Source of the DNA: Streptomyces sp. NBC_00510
GTDB taxonomy: Bacteria; Actinomycetota; Actinomycetes; Streptomycetales; Streptomycetaceae
DNA length: 64,000 nt
Direction: 5' to 3'
Assembly: GCA_036013505.1 (NCBI GenBank)
Contig: CP107851.1
Location: 9,720,001 to 9,784,000 of the forward strand
Made by a program: the position numbers and the translations under genes. The notes beneath the pieces were generated by a model. That model saw nothing but the letters and a program-made list of their open reading frames with translations. It was not told where the DNA came from and ran no database searches. Shown here piece by piece: positions 33,605 to 42,077 of the stretch; position 1 is the first letter of the stretch, and every line of letters begins with the position of its first letter.

Positions 33605-33905
33605 GACGGACAGTATGCCCCGTCGCTCACCACCGACCTCTGCTGATGGAGCCGTCTTCTCGGTGAACGCCGCTGCCCCGGCGCTCTGTTCGCGGCGAAG
33701 TCGGAACGCATCGCCGTGTGCAGAGCGTCGACCAACGCCCTACTCGCCCGTGCCTCCGCGAGCGCCGCACCCGATGTCTGGCGCCGCGGCGTCGCGTTCC
33801 TGCTCGACGGCCTTCGTACCGATGCCGCTTGCCGGACGCCCGCCTCCGGACGAGCACGCCGAATGGCGGCGCGTCGACGGGTGGGCCGGCGCAGCGTGCG
33901 TGGGG
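33605..33905. other. Intergenic region with a possible TetR C-terminal remnant
   Basis: No intact gene is supported. On the plus strand about 33712-33870 reads VCRASTNALLARASASAAPD and GVAFLLDGLR, which resembles the last helices of a TetR-family regulator, without any HTH upstream. It is best seen as a degraded fragment. Confidence 0.3.
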
Positions 33906-35375
33906 TCAGTTGCCCCGGCGGATGCGGGCGGCCTCGCGGGCCGCGGCCATCTGGCGGGCCTCGGCCGTTTTGCGCGACTCCCGGCCGGGGCGTGTGCCCA
34001 GGCCGCGGAACGGGGCGCCACCGCGTGCCGGCGCCTGCGCGGCCGGTGCGCCGGCGACGGGAACGCCGGACGGGGCCTTGGCCCCGGTGATCCGGCTCAG
34101 CGCCGCGTCGCCGGAACGCACCTGGGTGACCGTCGGCCGGATGCCCGCGTCGGACATGAGCCGGGTCATGTCGGGGCGCTGGTGAGTGGTCACGAGGGTC
34201 ACCACCCGGCCGGACCGGCCGGCCCGCGCGGTCCGCCCGCCGCGGTGGAGGTAGTCCTTGGCGTCACCGGGAGGATCGACGTTGACTACGAGGTCCAGGT
34301 CGTCGATGTGAATGCCGCGGGCGGCGACGTTGGTGGCCACCAGGGTCGTCACCTCGCCGTTCTTGAACCGGGCGAGGGCCCGGGTGCGCTGCGGCTGGGA
34401 CTTCCCGCTGTGCAGGCCCGCCGCCGCGACACCGGAACCCTCGAGGTGCCTGGTGAACTGGTCGACCGCGTGCTTGGTGTCCAGGAACATGATCACCCGG
34501 CCGTCACGGGCGGCGATCTCGGTGGCGGTGGCGTACTTGTCGGCGGCGTGGACGTACAGCACGTGGTGTTCCATGGCGACGACGGTCGCGGCCGAGGGGT
34601 CGACCGAGTGGACCACCGGATCGGTCAGGTAGCGACGGACCAGGAGGTCGATGTTGTTGTCGAGGGTGGCCGAGAACAGCATCCGCTGGCCGCCGGCCCG
34701 CACCTGGTCCAGCAGCTCGGTGACCTGCGGCATGAACCCCAGGTCGGCCATCTGGTCCGCCTCGTCCAGGACCGTGATCCGCACGTGGTCCAGGTGGCAG
34801 TCACGGCGCGCGACGAGGTCGCTCAGACGTCCGGGCGTGGCGACGACGACCTCGGCCCCCGCCCGGATCGCTCCGACCTGCCGGCCGATCGAGAGGCCGC
34901 CGACCACGGTGGCGAGCCTGAGGTCCAGCGCCCGGGCGTAGGGGGTGAGTGCTTCGGTGACCTGCTGCGCCAGTTCACGGGTGGGCACCAGGACCAGTGC
35001 GCGGGGCCGCTTGGGCTCGGCACGCTGCCCGGCTGTACGGGTCAGGAGCGGCAGGCCGAAGGCCAGGGTCTTGCCCGAGCCGGTGCGTCCCCGGCCGAGC
35101 ACGTCCCGGCCGGCCAGCGCGTCCGGCAGGGTGGCGGCCTGGATGGGGAACGGTTCGTCCACGCCGAGGTCGGTCAGGGTCTTCAGCAGGGCCGGCGGGA
35201 GCCGGAGCTCGGTGAACGCCGTCATCGGCGGCAGGGCCGGGGTCGTCGTCGCGGGTGCCGCGAACTCGCCCTGTGGGGACGTGGGGCGCCCCTTGCCGCC
35301 GGAGCGGCCGGGAATCTGCGGGCGGGAACGGCCGGTCTGGCCGGAGCGCTGGTCGTTCCGGGGCGTACGGTTCAT
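33906..35375 (-). CDS. DEAD-box RNA helicase
   Basis: The 489-residue ATP-dependent RNA helicase carries the standard motifs in order: Q region (FPIQAATLPDALAGRDVLGR), Walker A GRTGSGKT, PTRELAQQ, VATPGR, DEAD (VLDEADQM), SAT, and HRGGRTARAG. The last is a slight variant of the usual HRxGRxxR. The N-terminal 45 and C-terminal 60 residues are basic and low-complexity, rich in Arg, Gly and Ala, and probably bind RNA. The ATG at 35375 has GAGGAAGG upstream. It is divergent from the RIO-kinase gene by over 600 bp. A role in cold or ribosome-linked RNA remodelling is inferred. Confidence 0.93.
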   Translation of the reverse strand: MNRTPRNDQRSGQTGRSRPQIPGRSGGKGRPTSPQGEFAAPATTTPALPPMTAFTELRLPPALLKTLTDLGVDEPFPIQAATLPDALAGRDVLGRGRTGSGKTLAFGLPLLTRTAGQRAEPKRPRALVLVPTRELAQQVTEALTPYARALDLRLATVVGGLSIGRQVGAIRAGAEVVVATPGRLSDLVARRDCHLDHVRITVLDEADQMADLGFMPQVTELLDQVRAGGQRMLFSATLDNNIDLLVRRYLTDPVVHSVDPSAATVVAMEHHVLYVHAADKYATATEIAARDGRVIMFLDTKHAVDQFTRHLEGSGVAAAGLHSGKSQPQRTRALARFKNGEVTTLVATNVAARGIHIDDLDLVVNVDPPGDAKDYLHRGGRTARAGRSGRVVTLVTTHQRPDMTRLMSDAGIRPTVTQVRSGDAALSRITGAKAPSGVPVAGAPAAQAPARGGAPFRGLGTRPGRESRKTAEARQMAAAREAARIRRGN

Positions 35376-35821
35376 GGGCGAACCTTCCTCGACGGGGCAC
35401 GCATCGAGGGAATTCCCGGTGGATGCGCGGCCGGGGAGTCGCCAGAACGAGCCGAAGACAAGACGGTGACCGACAGCGGGTGGTCCCGTCCGTACGGCGT
35501 GGGGTCGAGCTGCGTCGTGCGTGCCGGCGCCGGGGTACCGACGTCCGCGGATCGCACTTCCCCACGAGTTTACCCGCCCGGTCCGATTTCCCCGGCGGTC
35601 CGCGGTCCCGCGCGGGGCGGCGCCCGTCCGCAGCCGCGGCGAAGCCCTTCCGGACCGGCCGGGACGACGGCGTACCCGGTGCCCGGGAGCGCCCGCGCAA
35701 TGCGGGGTCGTCCCCTCCGGCAGCTCCTCGGGGCGATTGATCGTCAAGCCGTGCCTGCGGGGGCCTGAGAAAACCGGTTGCGCGGTGTGCGGGGCTGGTT
35801 AAGATCGTGCCGATCTGGAGT
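35376..35821. other. Intergenic region between the DEAD-box helicase and the RIO-kinase leader
   Basis: No gene is supported. The left part should carry the leftward helicase promoter. The right part, near 35790-35820, should hold the promoter of the RIO-kinase transcript. I could not assign exact elements. Confidence 0.35.
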
Positions 35822-35978
35822 GCCGGGCGTGAATAACGGCCCGGCGTAGTGGGAGAGGAGGTGCGTCTTCGTGGACGCCGCCCTGACGCGGCGCGCTCGT
35901 GTGTGCGCGCCAGACGCCTTTTCTCGCTACCTGCCCACCGGCTGACGACGCGCGTTCGCTGACGCTCCGTTCGGTGGG
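35822..35978 (+). promoter_or_regulatory. Structured 5' leader of the RIO-kinase gene
   Basis: Three separate perfect 7-bp stems lie in the 180 bases before the kinase start: 35822-35828 with 35839-35845, 35890-35896 with 35905-35911, and 35934-35940 with 35972-35978. The second lies inside a small open frame and the third spans its stop. The arrangement is what an attenuator or leader-peptide switch would look like, but function is inference. Confidence 0.5.
35871..35945 (+). CDS. Candidate 24-residue leader peptide upstream of the RIO kinase
   Basis: A GTG-started frame encodes a 24-residue peptide beginning MDAALTRRARVCAPDAF. It has a near-perfect Shine-Dalgarno, GAGGAGGTG, seven bases before the start, stronger than that of the kinase itself. 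Its stop is 56 bp before the kinase ATG and lies within the third leader hairpin. The peptide is Arg/Ala-rich with one Cys, has no signal sequence, and matches no family I know. Translation may set the leader fold. An overlapping GTG frame at 35861 has poorer spacing. Confidence 0.5.
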   Translation: MDAALTRRARVCAPDAFSRYLPTG

Positions 35979-36001
35979 TCCTTCCACTGGAGATCATCAC
36001 C

Positions 36002-37033
36002 ATGCGTGAGCGCTTTGCCGACGGCGAGTCCTTCACCCGTATCCGCCCCAAGGGCACCAGACGACGTGGTCACCGCGACGCTGACGAGGCCTTCGAGGAG
36101 GCCTTCCCCGAGTACGCGGCACGCCGGCCCTCGGCGGTCGGGGATGCCCGCAGCACCGCGGACGCCGGTTCCACCGTCTTCGAGACCGGTGCCGAAGACG
36201 ACGAGGACATCCTCGAGGAACCAACTCCCGGCCCCTCAACCGACGGCCCTGCCGAGGGTGACCGCTGGTCCACCTGGGATCGGTCGACCCCGACCGAGAA
36301 GGGCCCCGAGCCGCGCCCCGCGTGGGTGGTGACGGACCTGGCCGCCGTCGACTTCGAACTCGGGATCGTCAAGACCGGCAAAGAGGCCGACGTCTTCCTG
36401 ATCGAACGGGCGGTGCCCGGAACCGACCGCCGCACCCTGATGGCCGCCAAACGCTACCGCGACGGACAGCACCGCATGTTCCACCGCGACTCCGGATACC
36501 TGGAAGGGCGTGCCCACAAGGAGTCCCGGATCAGCCGGGCGATGGCCAAGCGCACGGCTTTCGGCAAGGAGGCCATCGCCGGCCAGTGGGCCGGCGCCGA
36601 GTTCGCGGCGTTGTCGCGGCTGTGGTCGGCGGGGGTGGCCGTGCCGTACCCCGTGCAGATCCTCGGGACCGAGATCCTGATGGAGTTCATCGGCGACCGG
36701 TCGGGGACGGCCGCGCCACGTCTCGCCCAGCTCCGCTCGGAAGAAGTCGATCTGGAGGATCTGTGGGAGCAACTGGGCCGCAGCTTGTCCGTGCTCGCGC
36801 GTGACGGCTATGCGCACGGCGACCTGTCGGCCTACAACATCCTTGTCCACGAGGGCCGACTGGTCGTCATCGATGTGCCGCAGATCGTCGACGTCGTCGC
36901 GAACCCGCGGGGTCTGTCCTTCCTGGAGCGCGATGTCCGCAACGTGGGTGCCTGGTTCGTCTCCAGGGGCCTCGCCGAGCGGCGTGTCGAGGAGCTGGCG
37001 CGGGCGTTGGCCTTTGACGCACGGCTGGGCTGA
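36002..37033 (+). CDS. RIO-type serine/threonine kinase (RIO1-like)
   Basis: The 343-residue protein has an acidic, variable first ~110 residues and a RIO kinase domain. The domain shows DFELGIVKTGKEADVFLIER (nucleotide loop), a Lys in MAAKRYRDGQ, and the catalytic segment DGYAHGDLSAYNILVHEG with its Asp and Asn. The metal-binding Asp is in VVIDVPQIVDVV. No transmembrane segment is present. In archaea and eukaryotes RIO1 acts in small-subunit ribosome maturation; the bacterial role is open. GGAG lies ten bases before the ATG. It is preceded by the structured leader and followed by a strong terminator, so it is a single-gene unit. Confidence 0.9.
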   Translation: MRERFADGESFTRIRPKGTRRRGHRDADEAFEEAFPEYAARRPSAVGDARSTADAGSTVFETGAEDDEDILEEPTPGPSTDGPAEGDRWSTWDRSTPTEKGPEPRPAWVVTDLAAVDFELGIVKTGKEADVFLIERAVPGTDRRTLMAAKRYRDGQHRMFHRDSGYLEGRAHKESRISRAMAKRTAFGKEAIAGQWAGAEFAALSRLWSAGVAVPYPVQILGTEILMEFIGDRSGTAAPRLAQLRSEEVDLEDLWEQLGRSLSVLARDGYAHGDLSAYNILVHEGRLVVIDVPQIVDVVANPRGLSFLERDVRNVGAWFVSRGLAERRVEELARALAFDARLG

Positions 37034-37100
37034 ACGTCGTCTGTGAATCGGCGCGTCCCCAGTTGCCTGGCACGCACGCCGACACCCGCCGACGCGCGAC

Positions 37101-37129
37101 GCGGGCCCGGGAGCCGCTCCCGGGCCCGC
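37101..37129 (+). terminator. Terminator of the RIO-kinase gene
   Basis: A perfect 13-bp stem (37101-37113 with 37117-37129) with a 3-base loop starts 67 bp past the kinase stop. Confidence 0.8.
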
Positions 37130-37304
37130 GCCGGCGGGGGCTGCGCGCCTTGCACGGGACGGCCTGCGGGCCGGCCGCTGTGTGGCAGTCGCGGTCCAGG
37201 TGTCTCCGCAGGCCGGTCGACCGCATGCTGTCGATAGAGGCCGGTGGCCGACCGCGGCCTGTGCTGGCGTGTCCCGGCCTCTTGGCGGGGACGGCCGGTC
37301 GGGC

Positions 37305-37838
37305 TCAGGCGTGGAATTCGGTGAGGTCGATGGCGTGGACGCGCAGCGGGAAACCGTACTCCGGGTGCGTGGTTTCGCGTTGCGGCGCCATGCCGAGTTT
37401 GCGCATGACGTTCTCCGAGGCGTCGTCGCCGATCCGGGCGATGCCGATCAGGCGTTCCAGGCCACGGTCCTGGAGCGCGAACTCCATCGTGGCGTGGGCG
37501 GCCTCCGAGGCGTAGCCCTGACCCCAGAACTGCGTGCCCAGCCGCCAGCAGACGGACACCTCGGGCATCACCTCCGGCAGGAATTCCGGCAGGGACAGGC
37601 CGGTGAAACCGGCCAGTTCACCCGAGGCCAGCATCTCGACGGCGAAGAGACCGAAGCCCTCCTCGTCCCACTCCTCCTCCCACCGCTCGATGGCTTCCGC
37701 CGTATGTTCCAGGTCGCGTACGGAGCCGTCGCCGACCCAGCGCATCACCTGCGGGTCGCCGTTGATCTCGGCCATGGGGACCAGGTCGTCGTCCTGCCAG
37801 CGGCGCAGGAGCAGGCGGGGGGTCTGGATCTCGGTCAT
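37305..37838 (-). CDS. GNAT-family N-acetyltransferase (RimJ/RimL type)
   Basis: The 177-residue protein begins MTEIQTPRLLLRRWQDDDLV, the typical start of Acetyltransf_3 members. It has the acetyl-CoA loop in WRLGTQFWGQGYASEAAHAT, then FALQDRGLERLIGIARIGDD and SENVMRKLGM. It would transfer acetyl from acetyl-CoA to an amine or protein N-terminus in the cytoplasm. AGGATGA precedes the ATG. There is no operon partner, and the acceptor is unknown. Confidence 0.9.
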   Translation of the reverse strand: MTEIQTPRLLLRRWQDDDLVPMAEINGDPQVMRWVGDGSVRDLEHTAEAIERWEEEWDEEGFGLFAVEMLASGELAGFTGLSLPEFLPEVMPEVSVCWRLGTQFWGQGYASEAAHATMEFALQDRGLERLIGIARIGDDASENVMRKLGMAPQRETTHPEYGFPLRVHAIDLTEFHA

Positions 37839-38132
37839 GGGTTCATCCTGTCGAAGGCAAAGCCGCAACGGTAATCGGGGTGGGGCGGCAGACGCCGTGC
37901 CCGCCCCACCTCGGGGCATGTACAGCCGCGGGCCCTCGCCCATGGCCCCACGGCGGACGGGTGCGCGGGACGTTCGTCGTGGGGGATCGACCGCGGGCAG
38001 AACCTCCCGGAGGCCTCTCCCCGCTCGGACGGGGCCGGATCCGCAGAGGGGCTGGGGTGCGGTTCGTCTCGCCGTCTCTCCTGACACGGTGCGGACCTGG
38101 CCCGGAAGCACTGAACCACTCGCGCCCCGGTT
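37839..38132. other. Intergenic region before the toxin-antitoxin pair
   Basis: No gene is supported. It contains the leftward GNAT promoter and the upstream part of the toxin-antitoxin promoter. Confidence 0.35.
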
Positions 38133-38154
38133 GTACTGGCGGTACCGTCAGTAC
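38133..38154. promoter_or_regulatory. Palindromic operator at the toxin-antitoxin start
   Basis: A 22-base near-perfect palindrome (20 of 22 symmetric, outer arms GTACTG and CAGTAC) ends directly at the antitoxin ATG. It would overlap the core promoter of a leaderless mRNA, as expected for autorepression by the antitoxin. Confidence 0.6.
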
Positions 38155-38466
38155 ATGCCGACATCCAAGGGTATGAACGTCCCCTTCGCGGACGATGACG
38201 AACTGGACCAGGTGCGCCGTGCGGCCACGGCCGCGGGCCTGTCCACCCGCGAGTACATCCGCCGGGCCGCCCTCAGCTTCGCCAACGCCGTCCCGAACGA
38301 ATTCCTGCAGGCCGCGGTGGAGGCGCACGCCCACGTCAAGGACGCGTTCGCCGAGATCCTGCCGGAGGACGGACGTCCGAACGAGGAGCGCCGCTCCGCG
38401 GAGGCGGAGGCCGGCCGCCGCCTGGCCGAGCTCGACGGCGACCAGGCACACGGGACCGCCGCGTGA
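38155..38466 (+). CDS. Antitoxin of a Doc/Fic-like toxin-antitoxin pair
   Basis: The 103-residue protein starts MPTSKGMNVPFADDDELDQV and has a short DNA-binding-type helix pair (LDQVRRAATAAGLSTREYIR RAALSFA region), followed by a charged C-terminal tail (PNEERRSAEAEAGRRLAEL) that may cover the toxin. The ATG comes right after a 22-bp palindrome, with no leader. An internal ATG at 38173 is possible but has poor spacing. Its stop overlaps the toxin start (GTGA), which keeps expression coupled. The type II antitoxin role is inferred from gene order and family. Confidence 0.78.
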   Translation: MPTSKGMNVPFADDDELDQVRRAATAAGLSTREYIRRAALSFANAVPNEFLQAAVEAHAHVKDAFAEILPEDGRPNEERRSAEAEAGRRLAELDGDQAHGTAA

Positions 38467-38855
38467 GCACACCCCGCCCCGACGGGGTGATCTACGCGGA
38501 GGTGCCGATGCTGCTGCAGGTCGCCGAGCACATTCTCGGCGACCCGCAGGCCGACGACTTGGGAGTACTTCCCGCCGCGGTCGCCCGCCACCGCGCGGAG
38601 GCCATGGGCCGGGATGTCTACGGCTCGATCTGGCTCAAGGCTGCCGCGCTGCTCCACACCCTGGTGAGGCTCCCGGCCCTCGAGCACTCCAACGGCCAGT
38701 TCGGATGGCTCGCCGCAGTCGCGTTCCTCCGCGTGAACGGCCACACCCTGACCTACCCGCCCAAGGACGCCGCTGTCCTGGTCCGCGACGCCATCTCCGG
38801 CGAGAAGTCCGTCAAGGAGATCGCCCTGCAACTTCGCCAATGGGGCACCGCCTGA
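38463..38855 (+). CDS. Fic/Doc-family toxin with degenerate Fic motif
   Basis: The 130-residue protein resembles the Streptomyces Fic-family toxin component: VIYAEVPMLLQVAEHILGDP, VLPAAVARHRAEAMGRDVYG, SIWLKAAALLHTLVRLPALE, then HSNGQFGWLAAVAFLRVNGH. Canonical Doc has HxFxDGNKRTA; here the motif reads LEHSNGQFGWLA. The catalytic His, the phosphate-binding Gly-Asn-Lys and the Arg are not all kept. It may be inactive, may use another chemistry, or may be a second regulator. Its GTG overlaps the antitoxin stop. Confidence 0.75.
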   Translation: MSTPRPDGVIYAEVPMLLQVAEHILGDPQADDLGVLPAAVARHRAEAMGRDVYGSIWLKAAALLHTLVRLPALEHSNGQFGWLAAVAFLRVNGHTLTYPPKDAAVLVRDAISGEKSVKEIALQLRQWGTA

Positions 38856-39366
38856 AAGAGCTCGCCGAAGTGAGGGGGCGCCTTCGACCGTGTAGTACCG
38901 GGAGCGCGCTCGGGGAGTCGGCCTCCTGAATCGCGCGACGCGGCGTCGCGCCCGAATCCGGCCCGGGCGCGATCCGCTGGTCGTCGAGGGGACCTCTGCC
39001 CGGCTCCACAGTCCAAGCGCCTCCGGACCCGTGACGAGCGCCGCGCCGGCCTCCGCCAGGGCCTGCCGGAACTCGCCCGCAGCATCGTCTGCCTGCGACG
39101 TCTCCCGTACGTCATTCTGAAACGATCAGTTAAACTTCAGGGCGGCCGCGGGGGGCTGCGGCTCGTTGCTGTGTGGCGACTGCGGAACGGCCAGGCCGGC
39201 CGGTCGAGGAGAGCGGCCGGCGTCAGGGCCTGGGTCCGGACGGGGACGACACGACGCTGATCATGAAGATCCCGGGAATCGCGTGACCGCCGACGCGCGT
39301 CCAAGTGGTCTGGGGCGCCCTGCCCACCCGCCCGTGAACAGAAGACCCGCCACGGAGATGTGAGGT
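38856..39366. other. Intergenic region upstream of the deoxynucleoside kinase
   Basis: No gene is supported. A self-complementary segment at 38933-38951 may terminate the toxin-antitoxin transcript. A short AT-rich patch at 39115-39140 (CGATCAGTTAAACTTC) stands out and may be a promoter or operator. Confidence 0.35.
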
Positions 39367-40080
39367 ATGTCAGTGATCTGCGTCGGAGGCATGATCGGAA
39401 TCGGCAAGACGAGTGTGGCCGAACTGCTCGCCAAGGAACTGGGCAGCGAAGTCTTCTACGAGAGCGTGGAAGACAATCCGATCCTTCCGCTCTTCTACAC
39501 GGCGAGCCCCGAGGAGATCCAGGCCAAGCGGTACCCCTTCCTGCTTCAGCTCTACTTCCTGCAGACGCGGTTCGCCTCGATCAAGGAGGCGTACAGGCAG
39601 GGCGACAACGTCCTCGACCGGTCCATCTACGAGGACTGGTACTTCGCCAAGGTCAACCACGACCTGGGCCGGATCAGCTCCCTCGAGATGCGGGTGTACG
39701 AGGGGCTGCTCGACGAGATGATGCGCGAGATCGACGGCCTGCCGTACCGCAAGGCACCCGATCTCATGGTCTATCTCAAGGCGGACTTCGAGACGGTGCT
39801 GCACCGTATCGGGCTGCGGGGCCGAGATTTCGAACAGGACGAGAGCCTCGTCGAGTACTACCGGACGCTGTGGTCCGGCTACGACGACTGGGTGCACAAG
39901 CACTACTCGGCCAGCGAGGTCCTCGTCGTCGACATGAATCACACCGATGTGGTGAACAACCCCGAGGACGCGGCCCGCGTGGCGCGGGAGGTCAAGGACG
40001 CCCTGGCGGCGGTCGGGCACCGGGCGAATGCCACCGGCGAGACCGCCGAATGCGAGACGCCCGCGGCGGTCTGCGCCTGA
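39367..40080 (+). CDS. Deoxynucleoside kinase
   Basis: The 237-residue enzyme phosphorylates deoxynucleosides for salvage. It begins MSVICVGGMIGIGKTSVAEL, with the P-loop GMIGIGKT near residues 8-15. Typical later parts are YPFLLQLYFLQTRFASIKEA, the DRS motif in NVLDRSIYEDWYFAKVNHDL, and the lid Arg region LHRIGLRGRDFEQDESLVEY. Length and motifs fit the dAdo/dGuo-kinase-like bacterial dNK group. GGAGATG precedes the ATG. A very strong terminator follows, so it is a single-gene unit. Confidence 0.92.
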   Translation: MSVICVGGMIGIGKTSVAELLAKELGSEVFYESVEDNPILPLFYTASPEEIQAKRYPFLLQLYFLQTRFASIKEAYRQGDNVLDRSIYEDWYFAKVNHDLGRISSLEMRVYEGLLDEMMREIDGLPYRKAPDLMVYLKADFETVLHRIGLRGRDFEQDESLVEYYRTLWSGYDDWVHKHYSASEVLVVDMNHTDVVNNPEDAARVAREVKDALAAVGHRANATGETAECETPAAVCA

Positions 40081-40113
40081 GCGGCGGACACCCTCCAGTC
40101 GCCCCACGTCCCG

Positions 40114-40161
40114 AAAGGCCACGGATCCATCCCTGTGAGCGGGGGTGGATCCGTGGCCTTT
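40114..40161 (+). terminator. Terminator of the deoxynucleoside kinase gene
   Basis: A perfect 16-bp inverted repeat (40114-40129 with 40146-40161) begins with AAAGG and ends with CCTTT, so the plus-strand RNA ends in U-rich sequence. It starts 34 bp past the stop and could work in both directions. Confidence 0.9.
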
Positions 40162-40685
40162 CTCCGAGAGGGGGCTACGTCAATCCGCCGCGCGACCTTG
40201 TGCTTCCGGACTGATCCCGTCGGCGCCGTCAGCGCGGCCTCGGCTTTCTGGGTGAGGGTCAGCGGCTTGCTGCGGCCACTCGGCAGCCGGTGAGGATCAC
40301 GGCGTCGTTGTTCAGGCCCTGGAACCCCCGCTCTGACCGGCGGATAGTGAAAGACACCCGACGACCACCACCGCACGGCCGAGCCGGGTTGCACCACACC
40401 GCGGGACGCATATGCCACAGACCGCAGCAGGACAGGTCCCCTGCAGATGCGAGCCGTATGGACGGAGCCGATCCTGGAAAGAGGGGTGCCTTCGAAAGCG
40501 CGCCCTTCCCCCTCAACGACAGGTTGCAGCAGGGGCCCGGAGCGACGCCAGGGCGTACGAAACGATCGACGAGATGTCTCCGGGCAGCCTCATGAGCATC
40601 CGCTGGCAACCGGACCGGACAGCCAGGAACGCAGGCACGTGCAACCCTGGACCGCGCGCCGCCTTCGCGGGCGAAGGAGAAAGCC
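40162..40685. other. Intergenic region upstream of the CBS gene
   Basis: No intact gene is supported. Minus-strand segments around 40215-40330 (SKPLTLTQKAEAALTAPTGS, and GLNNDAVILTGCRVAAASR) weakly resemble the end of a DDE transposase, broken into two frames. The right part should hold the CBS-gene promoter. Confidence 0.3.
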
Positions 40686-41126
40686 ATGAAGGGCAACGAC
40701 CAGCTCACCGCCAGGGACATCATGTCCGGCGGAGTCCAATGCGTCGGCGCGCACCAGTCGCTTCAGGAAGCGGCAAAGATGATGCGCGACCTGAACGTCG
40801 GATGCCTGCCCATCTGCGGGGACGACAACAGGCTCACGGGCCTGATCACCGACCGCGACATAGTCGTCCAGTGCGACGCAGAGGGCATCGACCCGGCAAC
40901 GGTACAGGCGGGAACCCTTGCCGGAAACCTGCGCTGGATCGACGCGAGCGCCGGTGCCGATGAGGCATTGCAGGTGATGGAGCAGCATCAGATCAAGCGT
41001 CTGCCGGTGATCGACACGGAACAGGGGCACCAACTGGTCGGCATGATCAGCGAAGCCGACCTCGCGCGCAACCTCACAGACACGCAGATCGCGGAATTCG
41101 TGACCCGGGTGTACGTCAACGCCTGA
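40686..41126 (+). CDS. CBS-domain protein
   Basis: The 146-residue cytoplasmic protein consists of two CBS repeats: TARDIMSGGVQCVGAHQSLQ to CLPICGDDNRLTGLITDRDI, and RWIDASAGADEALQVMEQHQ to RLPVIDTEQGHQLVGMISEA. Such Bateman modules bind AMP, ATP or SAM and sense energy state. The protein is free-standing with no enzyme domain, as in the hypoxic-response-type proteins of actinobacteria. AAGGAG lies eight bases before the ATG. Confidence 0.92.
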   Translation: MKGNDQLTARDIMSGGVQCVGAHQSLQEAAKMMRDLNVGCLPICGDDNRLTGLITDRDIVVQCDAEGIDPATVQAGTLAGNLRWIDASAGADEALQVMEQHQIKRLPVIDTEQGHQLVGMISEADLARNLTDTQIAEFVTRVYVNA

Positions 41127-41199
41127 TCGGGGCGGCGGCCTTACCCATCGAGGTCCGGACCCCGCGAAACGGTGGAGCCCCTACGGACCCGCGGGCCCG

Positions 41200-41960
41200 C
41201 ACCGCGCGCTGCCACCTTCGGGACCTTCGTCGCCGGTCGTCGAGGGGGTGGCGGACGAGGCCGAGGTCATCCGGGTGTCGATCCGGACCCGGGACCAGCC
41301 GGTGCCGTGGCCTGCGTGCGGGAAGCCGACGCTCGGGGTGCATGGCTTCCACCGACGTACCGAGGCCGATGTGCCGGCGGACGGCGGCCGGGTCGTGGTG
41401 TCGGTACGGGGCCGGCGCCTGGTCTGCCTGGTCCTGGGCTGCCCCCAGCAGACGTTCCGTGAACAGGTCCTGCCCGGACTGATCGAACGCTGCCAGCGGC
41501 GCACACGCCGACTCGCCGACCAACTCGGCTCAGTGGCCATGGAGTTAACGGGGCGGGCGGTGCCTCGCCTCTCCCGCCCCCTGACACCGTGGCGATCTCC
41601 CGGTCGACCGCCCGGCTAACGCCGCCTGCTGCGATTGCCGCGCGTGTCGGCGTCGACGACTTCGCGCTCAAGCGCCGCCACTGCTACGCCGCCGATTCCG
41701 ACCGACGTCGAGACCGGGGAACGGGTCGACGTACTCCCGGGCCGCGACGCCGACGCCCTGAGCGGTGACTGCGCCGGCACCCCGGCGTCGGGACCGTCTG
41801 CCGAGACGGCTCCGGCGCGGACGGCGAGGCCTTCCGCCGGGCCCTCCCCGCTGCGGTCAGGTCAGCGAACCGCCGGCACCGGTGGAAGAACCTCTGCACC
41901 CCTGCGGACCGGCGACCGGGCGGCTGGGCGGACTCGACCACCCAGTGTCGTGTGTTACAG
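41200..41960 (+). pseudogene. Decayed ISL3-family transposase
   Basis: From about 41235 one frame reads SIRTRDQPVPWPACGKPTLG, VHGFHRRTEADVPADGGRVV and CLVLGCPQQTFREQVLPGLI, an ISL3-type N-terminal zinc-ribbon and helix-turn-helix region. It ends at a stop near 41617. The catalytic part continues in other frames: RVGVDDFALKRRHCYAADSD near 41641, ETGERVDVLPGRDADALS near 41711, and TVCRDGSGADGEAFRRALPA near 41798. At least two frameshifts and a large C-terminal deletion make it non-functional. It lies immediately left of the oxygenase/methyltransferase/acyltransferase operon. Confidence 0.8.
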
Positions 41961-41982
41961 ACAACGTCGCGGCCACTATGAG
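41955..41982 (+). promoter_or_regulatory. Possible promoter of the oxygenase/methyltransferase/acyltransferase operon
   Basis: TTACAG (41955-41960) and TATGAG (41977-41982) are separated by 16 bp, in an AT-richer patch 95 bp before the first gene. It is only a weak match to consensus. Confidence 0.3.
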
Positions 41983-42077
41983 AGCTTCAACCCGGGTACC
42001 TCTCGATGGAGTTGCCGACGAGCCAGGGGGGATCGAGCATCCCCCAGGACGGTCTGCCCGCACGCGGAGAGGGTCGC

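Noticed and set aside
33700..33880. TetR-like C-terminal fragment on the plus strand
   Set aside because: The helix pattern fits, but there is no HTH, start or ribosome-binding site, so it is mentioned only under the intergenic entry.
40200..40330. Possible IS5-like transposase C-terminus on the minus strand
   Set aside because: Only short phrases (KPLTLTQKAEAAL) are suggestive and they lie in two frames. The similarity is too weak to annotate.
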